Both the position numbers and the translations under genes were made by a program. Source: Dyadobacter sp. CY312 (GTDB lineage: Bacteria > Bacteroidota > Bacteroidia > Cytophagales > Spirosomataceae). Taken from it: a stretch of DNA of 64,000 nucleotides. The stretch spans positions 248,001 to 312,000 of the forward strand of contig NZ_JAJUXG010000011.1 of assembly GCF_021390535.1 (NCBI RefSeq), given 5' to 3'. Below are positions 1 to 9,507 of this stretch, piece after piece (positions within the stretch are counted from its first letter, which is position 1; each line of letters starts with the position of its first letter). Below the pieces are notes generated by a model. It was not told where the DNA came from and ran no database searches. It saw only the letters and a list, made by a program, of their open reading frames with translations.

Positions 1-847
1 TCTGAGCAGGTTTTTTTCTCCTGAAACCGGACTGTTCCGCATCCCAAGCTACTGCACCTGGCCAGGAATAATCACTGGTTGTTCCCAGATAATTCATTAC
101 CGCATCCTCAGCAGGCGTTTTGATATATACTCCTGAACTGTAAATACTTTCGATACCTGCTTTCGCCAAATCGGGTAGTTTTGCAGATACGCGCATGTAA
201 TATCTTAACAACAAACTGTTGGCAAACTTCTGCCATTTTGAAGCATCCCCTGCATAGTACACATCGTAGTTGGGCAAATACGCCGAGTTATCTTTGGTTG
301 CAAACAACGCAGATGCCTGTTTCAAATCCTCTATAATTCCTTTGTAAATAACTTCCTGGCTATCAAAAACAGGTGTGATCGTACCATCCGATTTTGCACC
401 TGAAAGAGCTGCCGTATAAGGGGCGTCTCCCCACAAATCCGTAATGGTTCCAAAAATAAAGGACTTCATGGTGAGGCCCACACCCATATGAAATTTGGAA
501 TCAATCGTTGTGGCACGATCCAGCATCAGTTGGTTGTTCCTGAGCATGTTGTACCATTGCGTCCATTCCTGATTTCCCTGCGTTCCCCAGTCGTATGAAT
601 TCACACCACTGTACCAGCCATCGTGCTGGATATGCTGTGCAACACCACCTACATCTTCATATCCCAGTCTGAGATATGACATGGCTGCATTAGTCATCAC
701 AGGTGGCATCAGCAAGTTCGGATTGGCTTTCGACAAATCTACCCCGTTGGGGTTTACGTTCACATCATCGAGCCTGTCATTACATGACCACATCATCGTA
801 AGACCAAGCACCAATGTATATTTGGGTATCAATTTTAGAATATTCAT
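1..847 (-). CDS. SusD/RagB-family outer-membrane lipoprotein (3' part cut off by window edge)
   Basis: Surface glycan- or nutrient-binding partner of the SusC-type porin encoded just upstream. The frame opens at 847 with a lipoprotein signal (LVLGLTMMWSC, so Cys near residue 21), followed by a SusD-like N-terminus rich in Trp/Tyr with the segments NPNLLMPPVMTNA and KSFIFGTITDLWGDAPY, which is typical of the SusD-like_2 group. About 282 residues are visible; SusD proteins usually have 450-600, so the C-terminal half lies outside the window. Only 19 nt separate it from the susC stop, so the two are one transcription unit, susC first. Substrate cannot be told from sequence. Confidence 0.9.
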   Translation of the reverse strand, partial: MNILKLIPKYTLVLGLTMMWSCNDRLDDVNVNPNGVDLSKANPNLLMPPVMTNAAMSYLRLGYEDVGGVAQHIQHDGWYSGVNSYDWGTQGNQEWTQWYNMLRNNQLMLDRATTIDSKFHMGVGLTMKSFIFGTITDLWGDAPYTAALSGAKSDGTITPVFDSQEVIYKGIIEDLKQASALFATKDNSAYLPNYDVYYAGDASKWQKFANSLLLRYYMRVSAKLPDLAKAGIESIYSSGVYIKTPAEDAVMNYLGTTSDYSWPGAVAWDAEQSGFRRKKPAQ

Positions 848-866
848 CTCTTAGGAAGTTTTGCTA

Positions 867-3800
867 TTATAGATTGAAGCTTACTTTGAAACCTACCGGC
901 ATCGTCCAAGGCAATACGTTTTGTAATTCTATGCCCTGTCTGAACTTACCACCATCGGCTTGAAACGCTCTTTCCGGATCAATTCCCACTTTTGCGGCTG
1001 TCCACAACATGATGTTACGACTGAACACAGACACTGTTGCATTGCGGAAAGGGCCGATATTAGGAATACTGTATCCCAGGGAAATCTCTCTCAGTTTGAT
1101 AAAGGACGCATCAAAGGTAATTTGTTTATTAAAGCCCCATGGATACGTGTCGGTAATAGGTGCGATCACAGTACCAGGCCCTCCCAGGTGTTCTGTATAG
1201 CTACCATCCGCATTCTGGATCACACCAGGAATAAATGCTCCGTCGTTGGCGCCGTCATAAGGAAAGCCGCCTGTTTCTTTGGTATGACCACCCACACGCG
1301 GGAAGTTTCCGTTCTGTGGAATGATGTACTTTGCAGGATCTGATTTCAATAGTGCCGCAAGTTCATCTGCCGAATACTGACCTCCCGGAATCAGGTTATC
1401 AATCTGACGCTGACTTCTCCAATCTGATTCAAGATAACGGTACGTATACGATTGAAACTGACCTCCTGCACGCCAATCGAAGCTTGCAGCAAGATTAAAT
1501 CGCTTGTAGGACAGGCTTAACTGCATACCCATCATAAAATCAGGATTAAAGTTACCTACCTTTTCCCGGGCTGTCCTGTCATTTGATTCGATCCATTGAC
1601 CATCACTTGAATTCAAAATCGGCCACTGGTAATAAGGAGACGTTTTGTCTTCAACTTTGGCGTAGCCACGGCTATATAGGTTTCCAATATCCTCTCCTAC
1701 CCATGTGAACGCTCCGCCGCCATTGTCATCCCACAATTGGTAATACTCCATTGTAGGTGTCAAAGCTTTGATTTTAGTACGGTTTCTGGTAAAATTCAAA
1801 TTCACGTCCAGATTCCAGCCATTCATATCGCGAATCGGACTACCGCCCAATGCCAGCTCAAAACCACGACTTGCCAGCAAACCTGCATTCACTTTCTGAC
1901 CTGTATACCCCGACTCCGCTGCCGTAGTGATATCCAGCAATTGGTTTTTATTTTCGGTGTAGTAATACGTTCCTTCAAATCTCAAACGGTTCTGAAACAG
2001 GTTGAAATCAACACCGAATTCTTGCGAAGTTGCAATTTCAGGTTTAAGATTTGGGCTCAACAGCTTTTCAGGCACTGTACCAACCACTGTACTTCCATAA
2101 GAACCTGTTGCCAAAGTTGGCAATAACTGATATGCTCCTGCATCGTTACCAACCTGTGCCCATCCTGCTCTGAATTTCAGCAAGGAAATTTGCTCAGGTA
2201 ATTTGAAAGTATAATTAGCCAGCCAGCTCAGAGATGCAGATGGATAGAAATACGATCTGTTTGCTCTAGGTAATGTACTCGACCAGTCGTTACGTGCTGT
2301 CACGTCCAGATAAAGTGCATTTTTATAACCAACAGATGCGGTTCCGTAAATACTGTAAATCTCTTTTCTGTCTGATCCATTGGTATAGGTTACTGCTCCA
2401 ATTGGAATATTAGACACTCTGTAAAGACCAGGAACTGTGAGTGTACTACCACCAGTATACATGTCATTTCCTGACTGCCTCATGATATTACCACCACCAG
2501 AAACGCTGAAATCTATATCCTGAATATTTTTCTTATAAGTGATCAAAAAGTCGGTATTCGTTTCCTGACGTGAGAAATTCTGTTTGTAGTATCCACCATT
2601 TTTCACACGGCTGTAGCTCAAAGGAATTTTCGTTTCACGGTTTTCCATAAACACGTCATGCGATACACGTGCAAATGCCGAAAGTTCCGGAAGTATCTGC
2701 CAGTCCAGTTTTACATTTCCGAATGCACGGTCACGTGTAAATCCGTTGTTGATACCGTAAGCAAGGAAATAAGGGTTATCTGCACTGGTAGGAGCTCTCT
2801 GGGCCACATCCTCTGCGCCGGGCTTCCAGTAATCTTTCAGCTCACGTATATCAATATGTGAAAACAAATAAGCCGCCTCCAAAGGATTGGCTCCTCTGTT
2901 CGCAGTAGACGGGCGGTTGTCGGACTGAGAACGAACGAAGTTAAGATTCGTGCTCAGTTTTACTTTTTTACTCGCTTCATAAGTAGCATTGGCAGACAAT
3001 GCATTTTTTTTCAGATCCGAATTTGGAATTAAACCTTTATTATTCATCAGGTTATACGATACCCGGAAAGTTGCTTTATCATTGGAACCGGATATTGCTA
3101 CGTTGTTGGTAGACGTTACCCCAGTTTGCAGGAAGTTTTTCAAATTGTCCTTATATGAACGTAGCTCTGTTGGGGTTTTAACACCATCTGCTCCCACCGG
3201 ACTATTCCATTGCACGGCCTTGTTACCTACATCCAATTGTGGACCACCCCAGTAGCTTGATGTTTCGCTCAATGCATTGTTTCTGTCTCCATTGGCATAT
3301 TTGTAATGCAGATCCAGGTATTCGTAAGGTTTCTCGAAAACATTACTTGTTGAGAAAGACACACCTAGTCCTTTTCCTTTTTTACCACTTTTTGTAGTGA
3401 TCAAAATTACCCCGTTTCCTGCACGAGAACCATAAAGAGCCGCAGCACTAGGACCTTTTAGTACAGTCATGCTTTCAACATCGTCGGGGTTGATATCAGA
3501 AATCGCGTTTCCATAATCCACATTGTTACGGTCACCCATTGAACGAACATTGTTGAGTCCATTAGATACCGGCACACCATCAATCACAAACAAAGGCTGA
3601 TTATCATTACTCAACGATTTTGCTCCACGTATTACAATGCTTACCGACGATCCCGCTCCGCTGGTTTGATTCACTGCAACCCCGGCCACACGACCCGAAA
3701 GCGCATTTACAACGTTTTCCTGCGGCACGTTTACAATGTCCGCTCCTTTAACCTGAGTAACCCCATATCCCAGAGATTTTTTATCTCTGCTGATACCAAG

Positions 3801-4214
3801 AGCCGTCACCACCGCTTCATCCAAAGTAGCTACATCTTCTTCCAGCGTTACATTTATTACTGTTCTGCCACCAACTTTGGTCTCAATAGAATTAAAACCA
3901 ATGTATGAAAATACAAGAGTGGCTTCCGAATCTGTTGCATCCAGGGAATAACTACCAGAAGCATCCGTTGTTGTTCCTGTTTGTGTTCCTTTTAAAAGAA
4001 CGTTAACTCCCGGCATAGCTGCTCCGTCAATAGACGAAGTCACTTTACCTGTTATACGGACAACCGCCGCTGCGGCTTTGGCAAATGCATGTCCCGTTAT
4101 TCCTGCCAGTACAAACAGCAATAGCAAACATCGCGTCACCATTTTTTTAAGTAAGTATGAGCTCATAGTTTTTGTAAAAAATTGTTTATAATAATTGAGG
4201 GAGATACTTTGCAC
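867..4214 (-). CDS. SusC/RagA-family TonB-dependent outer-membrane receptor
   Basis: TonB-dependent import channel that works with the SusD lipoprotein downstream. After a signal peptide (LLLLFVLAGITGHAFA, about residues 33-46 of the longest frame) come a carboxypeptidase-regulatory-like domain (about 52-128), the plug with VLKGPSAAALYGSRAGNGV (about 251-269) and a long beta-barrel ending in the C-terminal motif VGFKVSFNL. Length of about 1,100 residues is normal for SusC. The first Met gives an unusually long N-terminus; Met at 4166 (MSSYLLKK) is the likelier start and leaves a compact signal peptide. A FecR-like stub upstream hints that this pair once had ECF-sigma/anti-sigma control. Ligand unknown. 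Confidence 0.93.
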   Translation of the reverse strand: MQSISLNYYKQFFTKTMSSYLLKKMVTRCLLLLFVLAGITGHAFAKAAAAVVRITGKVTSSIDGAAMPGVNVLLKGTQTGTTTDASGSYSLDATDSEATLVFSYIGFNSIETKVGGRTVINVTLEEDVATLDEAVVTALGISRDKKSLGYGVTQVKGADIVNVPQENVVNALSGRVAGVAVNQTSGAGSSVSIVIRGAKSLSNDNQPLFVIDGVPVSNGLNNVRSMGDRNNVDYGNAISDINPDDVESMTVLKGPSAAALYGSRAGNGVILITTKSGKKGKGLGVSFSTSNVFEKPYEYLDLHYKYANGDRNNALSETSSYWGGPQLDVGNKAVQWNSPVGADGVKTPTELRSYKDNLKNFLQTGVTSTNNVAISGSNDKATFRVSYNLMNNKGLIPNSDLKKNALSANATYEASKKVKLSTNLNFVRSQSDNRPSTANRGANPLEAAYLFSHIDIRELKDYWKPGAEDVAQRAPTSADNPYFLAYGINNGFTRDRAFGNVKLDWQILPELSAFARVSHDVFMENRETKIPLSYSRVKNGGYYKQNFSRQETNTDFLITYKKNIQDIDFSVSGGGNIMRQSGNDMYTGGSTLTVPGLYRVSNIPIGAVTYTNGSDRKEIYSIYGTASVGYKNALYLDVTARNDWSSTLPRANRSYFYPSASLSWLANYTFKLPEQISLLKFRAGWAQVGNDAGAYQLLPTLATGSYGSTVVGTVPEKLLSPNLKPEIATSQEFGVDFNLFQNRLRFEGTYYYTENKNQLLDITTAAESGYTGQKVNAGLLASRGFELALGGSPIRDMNGWNLDVNLNFTRNRTKIKALTPTMEYYQLWDDNGGGAFTWVGEDIGNLYSRGYAKVEDKTSPYYQWPILNSSDGQWIESNDRTAREKVGNFNPDFMMGMQLSLSYKRFNLAASFDWRAGGQFQSYTYRYLESDWRSQRQIDNLIPGGQYSADELAALLKSDPAKYIIPQNGNFPRVGGHTKETGGFPYDGANDGAFIPGVIQNADGSYTEHLGGPGTVIAPITDTYPWGFNKQITFDASFIKLREISLGYSIPNIGPFRNATVSVFSRNIMLWTAAKVGIDPERAFQADGGKFRQGIELQNVLPWTMPVGFKVSFNL

Positions 4215-4331
4215 AAGTCATAACAGTTGTTGATCAGACCTGTAAGTGGTAATGATTGGATTCATAGTTTTTCATAATTAAGTGGGAAATGGTAGATACG
4301 TTGTCTGCTTTACCTGATAGATTTACTTTTT

Positions 4332-4514
4332 TTACCGGCCGTTTTTTTCTTCGTTTTCCTGTAAAAGCTTATTGAAATATGTTTCAAGCACATCGGAAAT
4401 TTTTTGCTGCTGCTCTTCATTGTTCACTCCGCTCAGCAGCTCCGCCAGTTCATCACCAGAGAGACTATTGCTGATCAGCCTTTCGATCAAATATTCTGCC
4501 CTGGAAACTGACAT
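4332..4514 (-). CDS. Small protein resembling the N-terminal tip of a FecR anti-sigma factor
   Basis: Sixty-residue, acidic, helical product (RAEYLIERLISNSLSGDELAEL) without signal or membrane segment. Bacteroidota FecR anti-sigma factors start with a similar short helical sigma-binding region (E-x-L-x(n)-LSG/T-x-E-E-x-E-L), and FecR genes commonly lie directly before susC, as here. The remaining FecR parts (transmembrane helix, FecR domain) are absent: only about 120 nt separate this stop from susC. It may be a decay remnant, a stand-alone sigma binder, or simply an unrelated small protein. The stop is preceded by A-runs; dropping one A would only change the last few residues (end KSKSIR), so the protein is short either way. 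Confidence 0.5.
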   Translation of the reverse strand: MSVSRAEYLIERLISNSLSGDELAELLSGVNNEEQQQKISDVLETYFNKLLQENEEKNGR

Positions 4515-4687
4515 ATCATTAGCTGGTTAGTTGTGTATGATACTCTTAGTCATTTATAAAAGACTATCTGCAATGTTCGTTTTTTCAAAAGTTAACATTC
4601 AGTTCACATTCAAACAGGCAACCACGAAGCAACAGATCGTGAGAGCTATATTTTACGCTCTTCACAATAACCAACCTCATTTAGCCG

Positions 4688-4695
4688 TATTTTTG
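4688..4695 (+). promoter_or_regulatory. Bacteroidota-type -7 element for the barrel protein gene
   Basis: TATTTTTG fits the Bacteroidota -7 consensus TAnnTTTG and lies about 60 nt before the start codon at 4757. I see no clear TTG at the expected -33 distance, so this is a tentative call. Confidence 0.3.
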
Positions 4696-4756
4696 CCGTA
4701 ACTTCACTTTATTCGTACTGAAACTACTTTTATCAAAATCATCAGGCATAAAAAGA

Positions 4757-6187
4757 ATGCATAGACCCGCAAAGCAACTGCTGAATTATCTTCTTCTTTC
4801 AGTACTTATTCTTTTTGCCTGTTCAGGAATCGTTTCAGCTCAACCGGATACGACACAAACACCGCTTACCATTATTGGCGATATTATTATTGAAGGCAAT
4901 TACAAAACGAAATCTTCCATCATTACCAGGGAAATGGCGCTCAAAACAGGTAATTCTGTTGGCACCTATAAGCTGAACGATGTACTGGAAATAGACCGCA
5001 GGAAAATCATCAATACCAATTTGTTCATCACCGTGGACATGCTCACCAAACCCAATCCCGATTCGATTCGGACAGATGTAAGAGTAGTGGTGAAAGAGCG
5101 TTGGTACTTTATCGCTTTGCCCGTATTCCAGCTGGCGGACCGCAACTTTAACGAATGGTGGTACGATCGTAACCGAGATCTCCGGCGGACTATTTATGGT
5201 GCATATCTCAGTTACGGGAATGTAACAGGCCGGGCTGATAAGCTTCGGTTTGTCGCAGAATTTGGTTTTATTCCAAAATTTGAAGTAGCATATTCCTTGC
5301 CATATATCGATAAGGCGCAAAAAACAGGAATCACCATTGGTTCATCCTACTCCATGAATAAAACCATGGCGAAGAGAACCTGGCGCGACAAACTGGACTA
5401 TTTGAGTAGTGAAGAAAAAAACCGGGAACGCTTCTATTCCTATGTAACCCTCACCCGACGAAACAAATATTATGCTTTCCACAGTCTGGATCTTCGTTGG
5501 AGCACTACCAAAATATCAGACACGATTGCCATACTCAACCCCAACTATTTGCTGGATGGCCGAACAAGGCAACGGTATTTCCAACTCACCTATTCATTTT
5601 CTTACGACAAAAGAGACAATGTACAGTATCCGCTCCAAGGCCAAAGTGGCGGTGTTCAGTTTTCCAAAATTGGACTCTTGCCTTCCGACGATGTCAACAT
5701 GGCTTATCTCTATGGTTCGTACCGGAAATACATTCCCATAAGCAAACGGTGGTATGCCAATACTGGAGTAAGAGGACGGGTTTCGATGCCCAAACGGCAG
5801 CCTTATCTGCAAACCATCGGCCTGGGATATCGCAACGATCTGGTACGTGGTTATGAGCTCTACGTTGTAGACGGGCAGAATTACGCATTGTGGAAAAATG
5901 AAATCAAATACCGTCTTTTTTCTGTCAGGAAACATTTTCCATGGATTCCGATCAGGCAGTTTAACACCATTCCCATCGCCGCTTACATCAACACTTTCGC
6001 TGACGCAGGTTATGTAAAAAATAATTATCCGGAGCTAAGCAACACAGGTCTAGGAAATTCGATGTTGTTTGGTGCTGGTACCGGTCTTGATGTCGTCACC
6101 TTCTACAATATAGTTGCCAGATTCAATGTCAATATCAATGCAGAAGGCGACCGCCGGTTTTTCTTTACCATCGCCAGAGACTTTTAG
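4757..6187 (+). CDS. BamA/TamA-like outer-membrane barrel protein with one POTRA domain
   Basis: Omp85-superfamily protein. A signal peptide (LLLSVLILFACSGIVSAQ) is followed by one POTRA-like domain (about residues 36-115: GDIIIEGNYKTKSSII, then TDVRVVVKERWYF), then a 16-strand-type barrel of about 350 residues with VQYPLQGQSGGVQFSK and RGRVSMPKRQPY, ending in the aromatic terminal strand FFFTIARDF. True BamA carries five POTRAs and exceeds 750 residues, so this is one of the short Omp85 paralogues common in Bacteroidota, possibly acting in surface lipoprotein or outer-membrane protein handling. Its exact job is unknown. It stands alone, transcribed away from the susC locus. Confidence 0.85.
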   Translation: MHRPAKQLLNYLLLSVLILFACSGIVSAQPDTTQTPLTIIGDIIIEGNYKTKSSIITREMALKTGNSVGTYKLNDVLEIDRRKIINTNLFITVDMLTKPNPDSIRTDVRVVVKERWYFIALPVFQLADRNFNEWWYDRNRDLRRTIYGAYLSYGNVTGRADKLRFVAEFGFIPKFEVAYSLPYIDKAQKTGITIGSSYSMNKTMAKRTWRDKLDYLSSEEKNRERFYSYVTLTRRNKYYAFHSLDLRWSTTKISDTIAILNPNYLLDGRTRQRYFQLTYSFSYDKRDNVQYPLQGQSGGVQFSKIGLLPSDDVNMAYLYGSYRKYIPISKRWYANTGVRGRVSMPKRQPYLQTIGLGYRNDLVRGYELYVVDGQNYALWKNEIKYRLFSVRKHFPWIPIRQFNTIPIAAYINTFADAGYVKNNYPELSNTGLGNSMLFGAGTGLDVVTFYNIVARFNVNINAEGDRRFFFTIARDF

Positions 6188-6318
6188 TCAGAAGCCGACG
6201 CCGGTTATCCAGCCGCAAAGCAATGCCATTACTCATCCCGAGAACTAAAACTTGCTTAAATAGGTAACCTAAGCACATTTTGAACGTCTTAGCTTAGGTA
6301 AAACCAATTCAATATATT

Positions 6319-6326
6319 TACTTTTG
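6319..6326 (+). promoter_or_regulatory. Bacteroidota-type -7 element
   Basis: TACTTTTG matches TAnnTTTG about 70 nt before the lipoprotein start at 6395. No convincing -33 TTG is visible; support is the motif and position only. Confidence 0.3.
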
Positions 6327-6394
6327 TATAAAAGTTGTTTTAGCAATCACCTAAGGCAGGCACACATTTTTAACCTCTAAAATACATCCTTACG

Positions 6395-7018
6395 ATGAAC
6401 AGACCTTTTACAAAAATGAATTACACCTCATTGCTAAACAAACTACTGATCCTGACGCTGGTGACGCTCGCAACTTATGCCTGTAACACCAAAACCGAAG
6501 ACGAAAAGGATTCCGAAGCTGTTAGCGATTCTGTTGCGTTGGCAAGCCCTGCTCAGTCGGAGCTGAACAGTAACCAGTCGGATTTACTAAAAACTGTGTT
6601 AGGCAACAATACGCCTGAAACCATTATCAGAGGGGTATCTTTCGGCGATCCGGTAAGTAAAGTAAAGGCAACCGAAACGTTCGAAATGTTTGAGGAAACT
6701 GCGGATCACCTGGGTTACACCATGGAAACGCCCCAACTGGAAAGTATTGATGTACAGTATTTTATATCAAAAGATAAAAAAGTAAATAAAATTATGGTGG
6801 ATGTATACCTCAACAGCGAGGATGCCACCAAACAACTTTGGAATGCAGGTAAGAGTCATTTTTCTGAAACTTATGCAGCACCAAAAGAAGAAGCAAAAAT
6901 CCTGACATGGAGCAAAAATTCAGTTCGTGTCAATATGGAAGATGTTTCAAAAGGGAAAGATTACGGATTAAAATTTGAATTCTTCCCGGCAGGATCAGCT
7001 GTTCTTGCTAATAAATAA
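6395..7018 (+). CDS. Unknown lipoprotein
   Basis: 207-residue product with a lipoprotein signal (LTLVTLATYAC, lipid Cys about residue 30), an acidic Ser-rich linker (about 31-65), and a compact alpha/beta part with ETIIRGVSFGDPVSKVK at its start. The second Met at 6416 (MNYTSLL) would give a more ordinary signal length. I do not recognise the family; the GVSFGDPVSKVKATE stretch resembles regions that open small periplasmic domains of Bacteroidota lipoproteins. Downstream lies a secreted cyclophilin on the same strand, 170 nt away, so they may share export-related context but probably not an operon. Confidence 0.75.
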   Translation: MNRPFTKMNYTSLLNKLLILTLVTLATYACNTKTEDEKDSEAVSDSVALASPAQSELNSNQSDLLKTVLGNNTPETIIRGVSFGDPVSKVKATETFEMFEETADHLGYTMETPQLESIDVQYFISKDKKVNKIMVDVYLNSEDATKQLWNAGKSHFSETYAAPKEEAKILTWSKNSVRVNMEDVSKGKDYGLKFEFFPAGSAVLANK

Positions 7019-7190
7019 AACCTATGTCTTGCTGCCGACAAGGGAAACATTTCATACTGTCGGATCAACACGAAACGTTCCTATGGAACGAGGCCATAAC
7101 TCTTGTGCAACTGTTACTACTGACAAAACGATCCAATGGGATCGTACAACCAGTCGCCCTAAATGGGTGAATTATCCTTTATTTTACAAC

Positions 7191-7898
7191 ATGAAAAACA
7201 ACAAATTCTTATTATTCTTATTGCTAAGTGCATTCTCTTTAAATGTATCTGCTCAGAAAAAATCTAAAAAAGACGATCTCATTACAATAAAGACCGATCA
7301 GGGAACCATGCAGGTGATCCTGTTTGACGAAACGCCGAAGCATAAAGCCAACTTTATAAAACTTGCAAAAGACAAGTTCTATGACGGCTTGCTTTTCCAC
7401 CGTGTCATAGAATCTTTCATGATCCAGGGTGGCGATCCTGAGTCACGTAATGCAGATTCAGAAAAAATGCTTGGTAAAGGAGATAATGGTTATAAAATCC
7501 CTGCTGAATTTAGTCCGAAACTTTTTCACCAAAAGGGTGCACTAGCAGCAGCACGCGACAACAATCCGGCTAAGGAATCAAGCGGATGCCAGTTTTACAT
7601 CGTTCAGGGCAAAAAATGGAACAAAGCTGATTTGGACAAACAGGCAGCCCGCGCTGCCAGAAAGATCACCAATGAACAAAAGGCTGTTTACGAAAAAATT
7701 GGCGGAACGCCTCATCTCGATGGATCATATACCGTTTTCGGACAGGTTATAGATGGAATCGATGTCATTGACAAGATCACTTCCTACCCACGTGACGAAC
7801 GCGACCGCCCCGAAAAGAACATTGCGATGAAAGTTTCGGTGAAAAAGATGAAGAAGAAAAAAATTACAAGAAAATACGGTTGGAACTACGGAGCCTGA
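7191..7898 (+). CDS. Secreted cyclophilin-type peptidyl-prolyl cis-trans isomerase
   Basis: Catalyses proline isomerisation during folding of exported proteins. A longer open frame begins upstream, but ATG 7191 is chosen because it is followed directly by a signal peptide (FLLFLLLSAFSLNVSAQ) and the mature protein then starts with the cyclophilin core: DLITIKTDQGTMQVILFDE, then YDGLLFHRVIESFMIQGGD with the conserved F-H-R-V and Q-G-G-D, and GCQFYIVQG. The loop between the Q-F-Y strand and the final DGSYTVFGQV is long and charged, as in many Bacteroidota cyclophilins. About 235 residues, normal for the group. Ends 28 nt before the next gene. Confidence 0.93.
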   Translation: MKNNKFLLFLLLSAFSLNVSAQKKSKKDDLITIKTDQGTMQVILFDETPKHKANFIKLAKDKFYDGLLFHRVIESFMIQGGDPESRNADSEKMLGKGDNGYKIPAEFSPKLFHQKGALAAARDNNPAKESSGCQFYIVQGKKWNKADLDKQAARAARKITNEQKAVYEKIGGTPHLDGSYTVFGQVIDGIDVIDKITSYPRDERDRPEKNIAMKVSVKKMKKKKITRKYGWNYGA

Positions 7899-7926
7899 TT
7901 TCTTCGACACAAATTATTCTAAACTC

Positions 7927-8832
7927 TTGAAGAAAAAAATTCTCATTACCGGCTCCAATGGACTGCTGGGACAAAAGTTGGTTGAACTCCTGATCTCTAA
8001 GCCAGATATCACAACCATCGCAACGGCTTCGGGTAAAAATCGCCTGCCCTTTTCGGCTGGTTACGAATATCATGAAATGGATATTACCAATGCTTCGGAA
8101 GTAGACCGTGTGGTTGCCCTTACCAAGCCTGACGTAATTATTCATACAGCGGCTATGACAAACGTGGACCAGTGCGAAATGGAAAAAGATGCCTGCTGGA
8201 AACTGAACGTTACGGCAGTTGAACATCTGATCAATACATGCCGGAAATATGACGTTTTTCTGGAACACGTTTCCACTGATTTTATATTTGACGGCACTTC
8301 CGGACCGTATCAGGAAGATGCAGAACCCAATCCTGTAAGTTTTTATGGATGGAGCAAATACGCAGCCGAGAAAGCAGTTGTTAATTCCGATATCAACTAT
8401 GCCATCGCAAGAACCGTGCTTGTATATGGCATAGCCCATGACATGAGCCGGAGCAATATCATTCTTTGGGTAAAAAAATCGTTGGAAGAAGGTAAGGCAA
8501 TTAAGGTTGTAACGGATCAGTTTCGTACACCAACACTTGCCGAAGATCTGGCTATGGGTTGTTATTTAATTGCAGACCAGAAAGCGGAAGGAATTTTTAA
8601 CATATCGGGAAAAGATTTCCTGACACCCTATGAAATGGCGTTAATGGCGGCCGATTACTTCAAACTGGATAAGTCGCTTATATCGCCAACGGACGCGTCC
8701 GCATTCTCACAACCTGCACGGCGACCACCAAGAACAGGATTTGACTTAACAAAATCCCGGAACATACTTAGTTACGAACCGCATACATTCCGGGAAGGCA
8801 TTGAAATTCTGGCCGGGCAGATGTCGTCCTAG
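7927..8832 (+). CDS. RmlD-like NAD(P)-dependent sugar-nucleotide reductase
   Basis: Short-chain-dehydrogenase-type Rossmann protein of the dTDP-4-dehydrorhamnose reductase family. The N-terminus holds the cofactor loop ITGSNGLLGQ, then IIHTAAMTNVDQCE, STDFIFDGTSGPYQEDAEPN and the catalytic YGWSKYAAEK (Tyr-x3-Lys), all family hallmarks. Start is TTG; no ATG is available in frame between the upstream stop and the Rossmann motif, and the next residues KKKILITG fit a true N-terminus. No rml or polysaccharide genes are nearby, so the substrate is open; many stand-alone Bacteroidota members have unknown partners. The cyclophilin gene lies 28 nt upstream, suggesting cotranscription. Confidence 0.85.
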   Translation: MKKKILITGSNGLLGQKLVELLISKPDITTIATASGKNRLPFSAGYEYHEMDITNASEVDRVVALTKPDVIIHTAAMTNVDQCEMEKDACWKLNVTAVEHLINTCRKYDVFLEHVSTDFIFDGTSGPYQEDAEPNPVSFYGWSKYAAEKAVVNSDINYAIARTVLVYGIAHDMSRSNIILWVKKSLEEGKAIKVVTDQFRTPTLAEDLAMGCYLIADQKAEGIFNISGKDFLTPYEMALMAADYFKLDKSLISPTDASAFSQPARRPPRTGFDLTKSRNILSYEPHTFREGIEILAGQMSS

Positions 8833-8848
8833 CAAAAATTCATACTGA

Positions 8849-9430
8849 TTATCTTTCTATCGCAGATAAATCGAGAACTAATCCCGGGAATAAAGGCTCG
8901 CCTCGAAGCTCAATATCAATACTCTCGTACCGAACAACTTCCTGATTTAAAGCATACACATATACTTTCTCTTCAAATCGATCAATAACCCATCCTAACT
9001 GACAACCGTTATTCATATACTCTTCCATTTTATTCAGAAGATATTTCAGGTCGTCTGATTTTGATCGAACTTCAACAATAAATTCCGGACAAACCGGTGC
9101 AAATTTTTCTTTATTCTCTTTCGAAAGTCCATCCCATTTCGCTCGTGAAACCCAGGAAATATCAGGCGATCTCACTGCACCATTAGGCAAAGTAAACCCT
9201 GTAGACGAATCAAATAATTTGCCTTGGACCTTGTGACTATGAAGCCAAACTCCGATTTCAATCAAAATATCAGAATTGAAACTTCCTGTAAAACTATCCG
9301 TTGGCGACATAAAAATTATATTTCCATTGCTATCTCGCTCGAAATCAAGCATATCGTTCATACGACAAAACCGAAAGAACTCATCTTCACTCATGATGTC
9401 CCCGACTTTCAGGGTTACAGGCATATTCAT
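8849..9430 (-). CDS. Uma2-family (DUF820) PD-(D/E)xK nuclease-like protein
   Basis: 193 residues with the DUF820 pattern: a helical opening (SEDEFFRFCRMND), SGNI-like strand, GSFNSDILIEIGVWL, SSTGFTLPNGAVRSPDISWV (the Asp of the metal site), then CPEFIVEVRSKSDD (Glu-x-Arg/Lys of the E-x-K-like motif) and YMNNGCQLGWVIDR. The family adopts a restriction-endonuclease fold; biological role is largely unknown, although it is expanded in cyanobacteria and Cytophagales. Convergent with the RmlD-like gene, 16 nt apart. A single stand-alone gene here with no obvious partner. Confidence 0.88.
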   Translation of the reverse strand: MNMPVTLKVGDIMSEDEFFRFCRMNDMLDFERDSNGNIIFMSPTDSFTGSFNSDILIEIGVWLHSHKVQGKLFDSSTGFTLPNGAVRSPDISWVSRAKWDGLSKENKEKFAPVCPEFIVEVRSKSDDLKYLLNKMEEYMNNGCQLGWVIDRFEEKVYVYALNQEVVRYESIDIELRGEPLFPGLVLDLSAIER

Positions 9431-9507
9431 AACACTTTCGTTTTCAAGTCAATACTATTAATAGCAACTTACTAGTTATTCGTCAATTTCAAAAACAAAA
9501 GCTCGGA

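Noticed and set aside
6975-7190. N-terminal extension of the cyclophilin
   Set aside because: The extra 72 residues overlap the end of the preceding lipoprotein gene and precede a perfect signal peptide at 7191.
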